DNA from: Paenalicyclobacillus mengziensis
GTDB taxonomy: Bacteria > Bacillota > Bacilli > Alicyclobacillales > Alicyclobacillaceae
NCBI RefSeq assembly: GCF_017298635.1
Contig: NZ_CP071182.1
Coordinates: 372,001 to 436,000 of the forward strand
Direction of reading: 5' to 3'
DNA length: 64,000 nt
This document shows, piece after piece, positions 61,232-64,000 of this stretch; the stretch's first letter is position 1; each line of letters starts with the position of its first letter. A program made the position numbers and the translations under genes. The notes under the pieces were generated by a model that was not told the DNA's origin, did not search any database, and saw only the letters and a list, made by a program, of their open reading frames with translations.

Positions 61232-63202
61232 ATGACACAACCAGTGTTTCGCAATATCGGCATTGTGGCCCACGTAGATGCGGGGAAAACGACGACAACG
61301 GAACACATGCTCTATCTTAGTGGCCGTTTGAAAGCAGTAGGCCGAGTCGACGAAGGAACAGCATATACAGACTACCTTGCCGTAGAGCGAAGTCGGGGTA
61401 TTTCAGTCCGCGCAGCCGTCACCCGACTTACCTGGCAGGAGTCGACCATCAATCTCATTGATACACCAGGGCATATTGACTTTTCCGCTGAAGTCGAAAG
61501 GGCGCTCTCTGTCCTAGACGGCGTGATTCTCGTTGTTTCTGCGGTCGATGGAGTACAGGCTCACACAGAGACGCTGTGGCATGCGCTTCGCGCCATGAGC
61601 ATCCCTACCGTCATTTACGTCAACAAAGTGGACAGGCTTGGTGTCAACCTAAGGGCTGTCATAGAGCAACTTCGGACAATCCTCCATCCCGCGATGGTGC
61701 CAATCCAAACCGTTGATGCAGAGGGCCCAGATTTTACAGAGGTTCAAAGTATTTTCGGCGCTCATACTGGTGATTCTGATGCACTTATCGATGGGTGCCA
61801 CGCAATTCTTGCAGAAAACGATGGCCAACTCCTTGCTGCGTACGTCGAAGAACGCCCCATAGACGAGGCGACGCTGATTGCAAAGCTCGTCCAACAAGCG
61901 CAGCTTGGCGCGGTGTTTCCGGTGTTGTTTGGCGCTTCGCTCAAGGGTATCGGAGTGTCGGAACTGCTCGATGCGGTGGTTACCTACGTACCTCGTGCAG
62001 GGGGATCCGTCGACGATCCGCTCAGAGGAGTGGTCTTTAAGGTCGAACGCGATGCTTCCTTCGGTCGAGTGGCTTATGTCCGACTCTTCGCCGGCAGCAT
62101 CCGAAATCGCGATGAGGTCGCCAATCAAACGCGGTCTGTTGCGGAAAAAGTCAATCTTATCCGGCAGATAGATGTGCAGACTTATCATGATACAGGCGTG
62201 TTATTCGCTGGCGATGTGGGTGCGGTCTATGGCTTTAATCAGGCGAGAATTGGGGACGTCATCGGGACTGGGGAAAAGGTCCTCCCTGCAAAACATTTGT
62301 CCATTCCATTGCTGACGGTCCAAGTGCTGCCGGAGAAAGACGAAGATTATATCGCTCTTGTGGAGGCTCTGCAGGAACTGAACATCGAAGACCCTGCGCT
62401 TGAAGTGAATTGGATGAAGGACGAGCAGGAACTTCACATCAAAGTGATGGGGACCATTCAGTTGGAAGTGCTCGAGGGACTACTCGTCGAGCGATTTGGC
62501 CTGCATGTTTCCTTTAGCCAGCCATCTGTGATTTACAAGGAGACACCGAAACAGAAGGCAGAAGGTTACGTGGCCTATACGATGCCCAAACCTTGCTGGG
62601 CCATTTTGCGGTTTGTGATTGAGCCAGCACCGCGTGGAAGTGGTGTGACCTACTCGGCGAATGTGCGCACAGAAGACCTCCTGCAGCGTTATCAAAACGA
62701 GGTTGAACGCCGCGTACCAGAGGCGTTGCAGCAAGGATTGTACGGATGGGAAGTGACCGACCTCAACATCACTTTGGTAGAAGGTCAACACCACGTCTGG
62801 CACACGCATCCACTGGATTTTGTGGTGGCAACGCCAATGGGGATTATGAATGGATTAAGGAGTGCAGGGACGCAGTTACTTGAACCAGTGCTAAGTTTTA
62901 AGTTGTCAGTACCAGAGGAGTACGGAGGTCGCGTTCTAAGCCAACTATCACGAATGCGGGGCGAGTTTGGCAATCCGGTCGCTGCAAGGGGCAGGTTTAC
63001 CGTTGAGGGAACCATTCCACTTGCCACCTCACTCAACTATCCGGTTGAACTCGGTATCCTGACCGGAGGGCGAGCCATCTTTTGGACGAATTTCCTGGAG
63101 TATCGAGAGTGTCCCCCAGAAGTACATGCAGAGCGAAAACGACGTGGTGTCAATCCGCTTGATACCGCCAAGTATATTCTGTGGGTGAGAAATGCACTTT
63201 GA
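61232..63202 (+). CDS. Tet(M)/TetA(P)-like ribosomal protection GTPase
   Basis: 656 residues from the ATG at 61232 with GAAGGA 9 nt upstream. The frame is open to 60977 but that part is low-complexity. EF-G-like: G1 AHVDAGKTTTTEHM, switch I RSRGISVRAAVTRLT, G3 IDTPGHIDFSAEVE and G4 VNKVD. Domains II-V follow, ending PPEVHAERKRRGVNPLDTAK as in Tet(M) and Tet(O). These proteins free ribosomes from tetracycline. As a chromosomal gene with no mobile context it could be intrinsic resistance or a housekeeping factor. Confidence 0.85.
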   Translation: MTQPVFRNIGIVAHVDAGKTTTTEHMLYLSGRLKAVGRVDEGTAYTDYLAVERSRGISVRAAVTRLTWQESTINLIDTPGHIDFSAEVERALSVLDGVILVVSAVDGVQAHTETLWHALRAMSIPTVIYVNKVDRLGVNLRAVIEQLRTILHPAMVPIQTVDAEGPDFTEVQSIFGAHTGDSDALIDGCHAILAENDGQLLAAYVEERPIDEATLIAKLVQQAQLGAVFPVLFGASLKGIGVSELLDAVVTYVPRAGGSVDDPLRGVVFKVERDASFGRVAYVRLFAGSIRNRDEVANQTRSVAEKVNLIRQIDVQTYHDTGVLFAGDVGAVYGFNQARIGDVIGTGEKVLPAKHLSIPLLTVQVLPEKDEDYIALVEALQELNIEDPALEVNWMKDEQELHIKVMGTIQLEVLEGLLVERFGLHVSFSQPSVIYKETPKQKAEGYVAYTMPKPCWAILRFVIEPAPRGSGVTYSANVRTEDLLQRYQNEVERRVPEALQQGLYGWEVTDLNITLVEGQHHVWHTHPLDFVVATPMGIMNGLRSAGTQLLEPVLSFKLSVPEEYGGRVLSQLSRMRGEFGNPVAARGRFTVEGTIPLATSLNYPVELGILTGGRAIFWTNFLEYRECPPEVHAERKRRGVNPLDTAKYILWVRNAL

Positions 63203-63251
63203 TGACTGAACCATCACTGGTTGACTTGAAACGAAAACTGGGTATGAAACG

Positions 63252-63434
63252 TTATGCGTGGAGCATAACTTTCTGCTGATGGCTCATTATGTGCTGGGCT
63301 TGATTCAAAAAGTTGTCCAGTTGTTGGCTGACCCTGACAACTTCAGGGTGACAAAGGTTTCCCTTTGTTTGCACCAACACAATCATTTTCTGTCTTAGAT
63401 AGTCTTCGATATTGATCAGTTCCATTGGAATCAT
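63252..63434 (-). CDS. Spo0E-like aspartyl-phosphate phosphatase
   Basis: 60 residues. Single helical hairpin of the Spo0E family: IEDYLRQKMIVLVQTKG and the signature SQQLDNFL (family SQxLD). An ATG at 63425 is a second possible start. These small proteins dephosphorylate Spo0A-P and delay sporulation. It stands alone on the minus strand. Confidence 0.82.
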   Translation of the reverse strand: MIPMELINIEDYLRQKMIVLVQTKGNLCHPEVVRVSQQLDNFLNQAQHIMSHQQKVMLHA

Positions 63435-63540
63435 CCTAGGATTTTTCCTTCATTTTCACGATGTTATGCCGATTTGTGAAGGTTTAATTCAGACCATCTG
63501 CAGGACATGGTGATAGTTCATTTGGACTATTTTAATGGTT

Positions 63541-63792
63541 TTATGCTTTTACACATGGCAGGGTAATCGTCACAGCTGTGCCGACGTTGACCTTTCTTTC
63601 AATGGAAATCGTGCCCCGAAATTCGTCAACGAGTGTTCGTGCGTTATGGTAAATTATTGTTGATCTTTGGACCAATTTCGTCGCTGAGCACGTAATTGGC
63701 ACGTTTGGCTCAGTAAGTTGAGCCAAACGTGCCATTTCTTTACGTGGCACAACAGAATTATCCTGTGAATGGAGAGTATTTGACCCCGTCAC
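63541..63792 (-). pseudogene. Possible remnant of a histidine kinase C-terminus
   Basis: 83-codon frame. The end LVDEFRGTISIERKVNVGTA followed by VTITLP resembles the last strand of a HATPase_c domain (GTxVTITLP), but the N-box and G1 box are absent. The upstream half is interrupted by a perfect 16-bp inverted repeat at 63697-63734. Too short for a working kinase. Confidence 0.35.
63697..63734. repeat. 38-bp inverted repeat
   Basis: TGGCACGTTTGGCTCA, loop GTAAGT, TGAGCCAAACGTGCCA. A perfect 16-bp stem followed on the plus side by TTTCTTT. Could be a terminator or an insertion in the kinase remnant. Confidence 0.7.
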
Positions 63793-63918
63793 AGCAGTAT
63801 GGCGATGTCACAGTTGTTTGTGGTGATGCGTTAGATTGGGGCCGTTCCTTTCGATGTCAGATGCAATGGATCGCTCATGATTGAGCCGCCCAGGCCTGAC
63901 AAGGGGAGGTTATCGGAT

Positions 63919-64000
63919 ATGGCCAGGTTACGTGTTTTCACAGGTCACATTGGTAGTGGCAAGACTGAAATTGCCTTGAACTACGCGCTTCAATTAGCGC
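63919..64000 (+). CDS. P-loop ATP-binding protein (partial, C-terminus beyond window)
   Basis: ATG at 63919 with AAGGGGAGG 9 nt upstream. The first 27 residues contain Walker A GHIGSGKTEIALNYAL. Such openings occur in Bacillota and Clostridia ATP-binding proteins. Too little sequence to name a family. Confidence 0.6.
   Translation, partial: MARLRVFTGHIGSGKTEIALNYALQLA

Overview
The window reads as chromosome of an aerobic, spore-forming Bacillota of the Alicyclobacillus type. The evidence is moderate GC, strong GGAGG-type ribosome binding sites, frequent GTG and TTG starts, a Spo0E-like phosphatase, an RsfA-like forespore-type regulator, a 3D-domain cell-wall protein, a chromosomal Tet-type GTPase and a thiamine locus of Bacillus layout. 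This is inference from gene content. No rRNA or tRNA was seen. No phage, insertion sequence or CRISPR array was recognised.

Layout. 1-4.9 kb (minus): a partial FUSC-type membrane protein, then ppk and ppx for polyphosphate. 5.3-8.2 kb (plus): a family 2 glycosyltransferase and an O-antigen-ligase-like polymerase, probably for an exopolysaccharide. 8.4-14.7 kb (minus): an alpha-glucan locus with an RsfA/Myb-like regulator, a DUF4912 protein, a GH57 branching enzyme fused to a GT4 glycogen-synthase-like domain, a nucleotidyltransferase and a GH15-like glucosidase. 14.9-21.8 kb: aldo/keto reductase, MFS transporter, HtrA protease, ABC-F ATPase and QueC. 21.9-25.1 kb: ACT-domain protein, aspartokinase and threonine deaminase. 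25.2-32.7 kb: phenylacetate degradation (TetR regulator, EthD, enoyl-CoA hydratase, paaABCD, paaK, thiolase), with a 28-bp palindromic operator at the regulator promoter. 32.7-36.75 kb: a heterodimeric ABC exporter preceded by a leader peptide and two terminators, like the Bacillus bmrB-bmrCD attenuator. 37.5-44.8 kb: an ArsR regulator and a six-gene Hyf/complex-I-like membrane complex whose large subunit lacks one of the NiFe-binding cysteines. 45-50 kb: sugar dehydrogenase, a divergent FtsZ-like protein, the 3D protein and a short flavoprotein under a CsoR/CstR-type operator. 50.3-56.5 kb: thiamine synthesis (thiE-thiO-thiS-thiG on minus, thiF on plus, then TPP riboswitch-tenA-thiD). 56.5-64 kb: mntH, amidohydrolase, XdhC-like protein, Tet-like GTPase, Spo0E-like protein and a partial P-loop protein.

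The most unusual non-coding signal is an element of about 208 bp made of five 23-bp palindromes (ATAACGCG, 7-nt loop, CGCGTTAT) whose starts are spaced 52/53, 40, 40, 52/53 bp. Three copies with the same geometry lie at about 8.24, 48.07 and 58.33 kb. The window also has many short tandem repeats (12-20 bp, 2 to 6 copies) in intergenic DNA. The most unusual proteins are the GH57-GT4 fusion, the FtsZ-like protein that keeps the T7 catalytic loop but lacks the front half of the GTP-binding domain, and the hydrogenase-like complex without a complete NiFe site.
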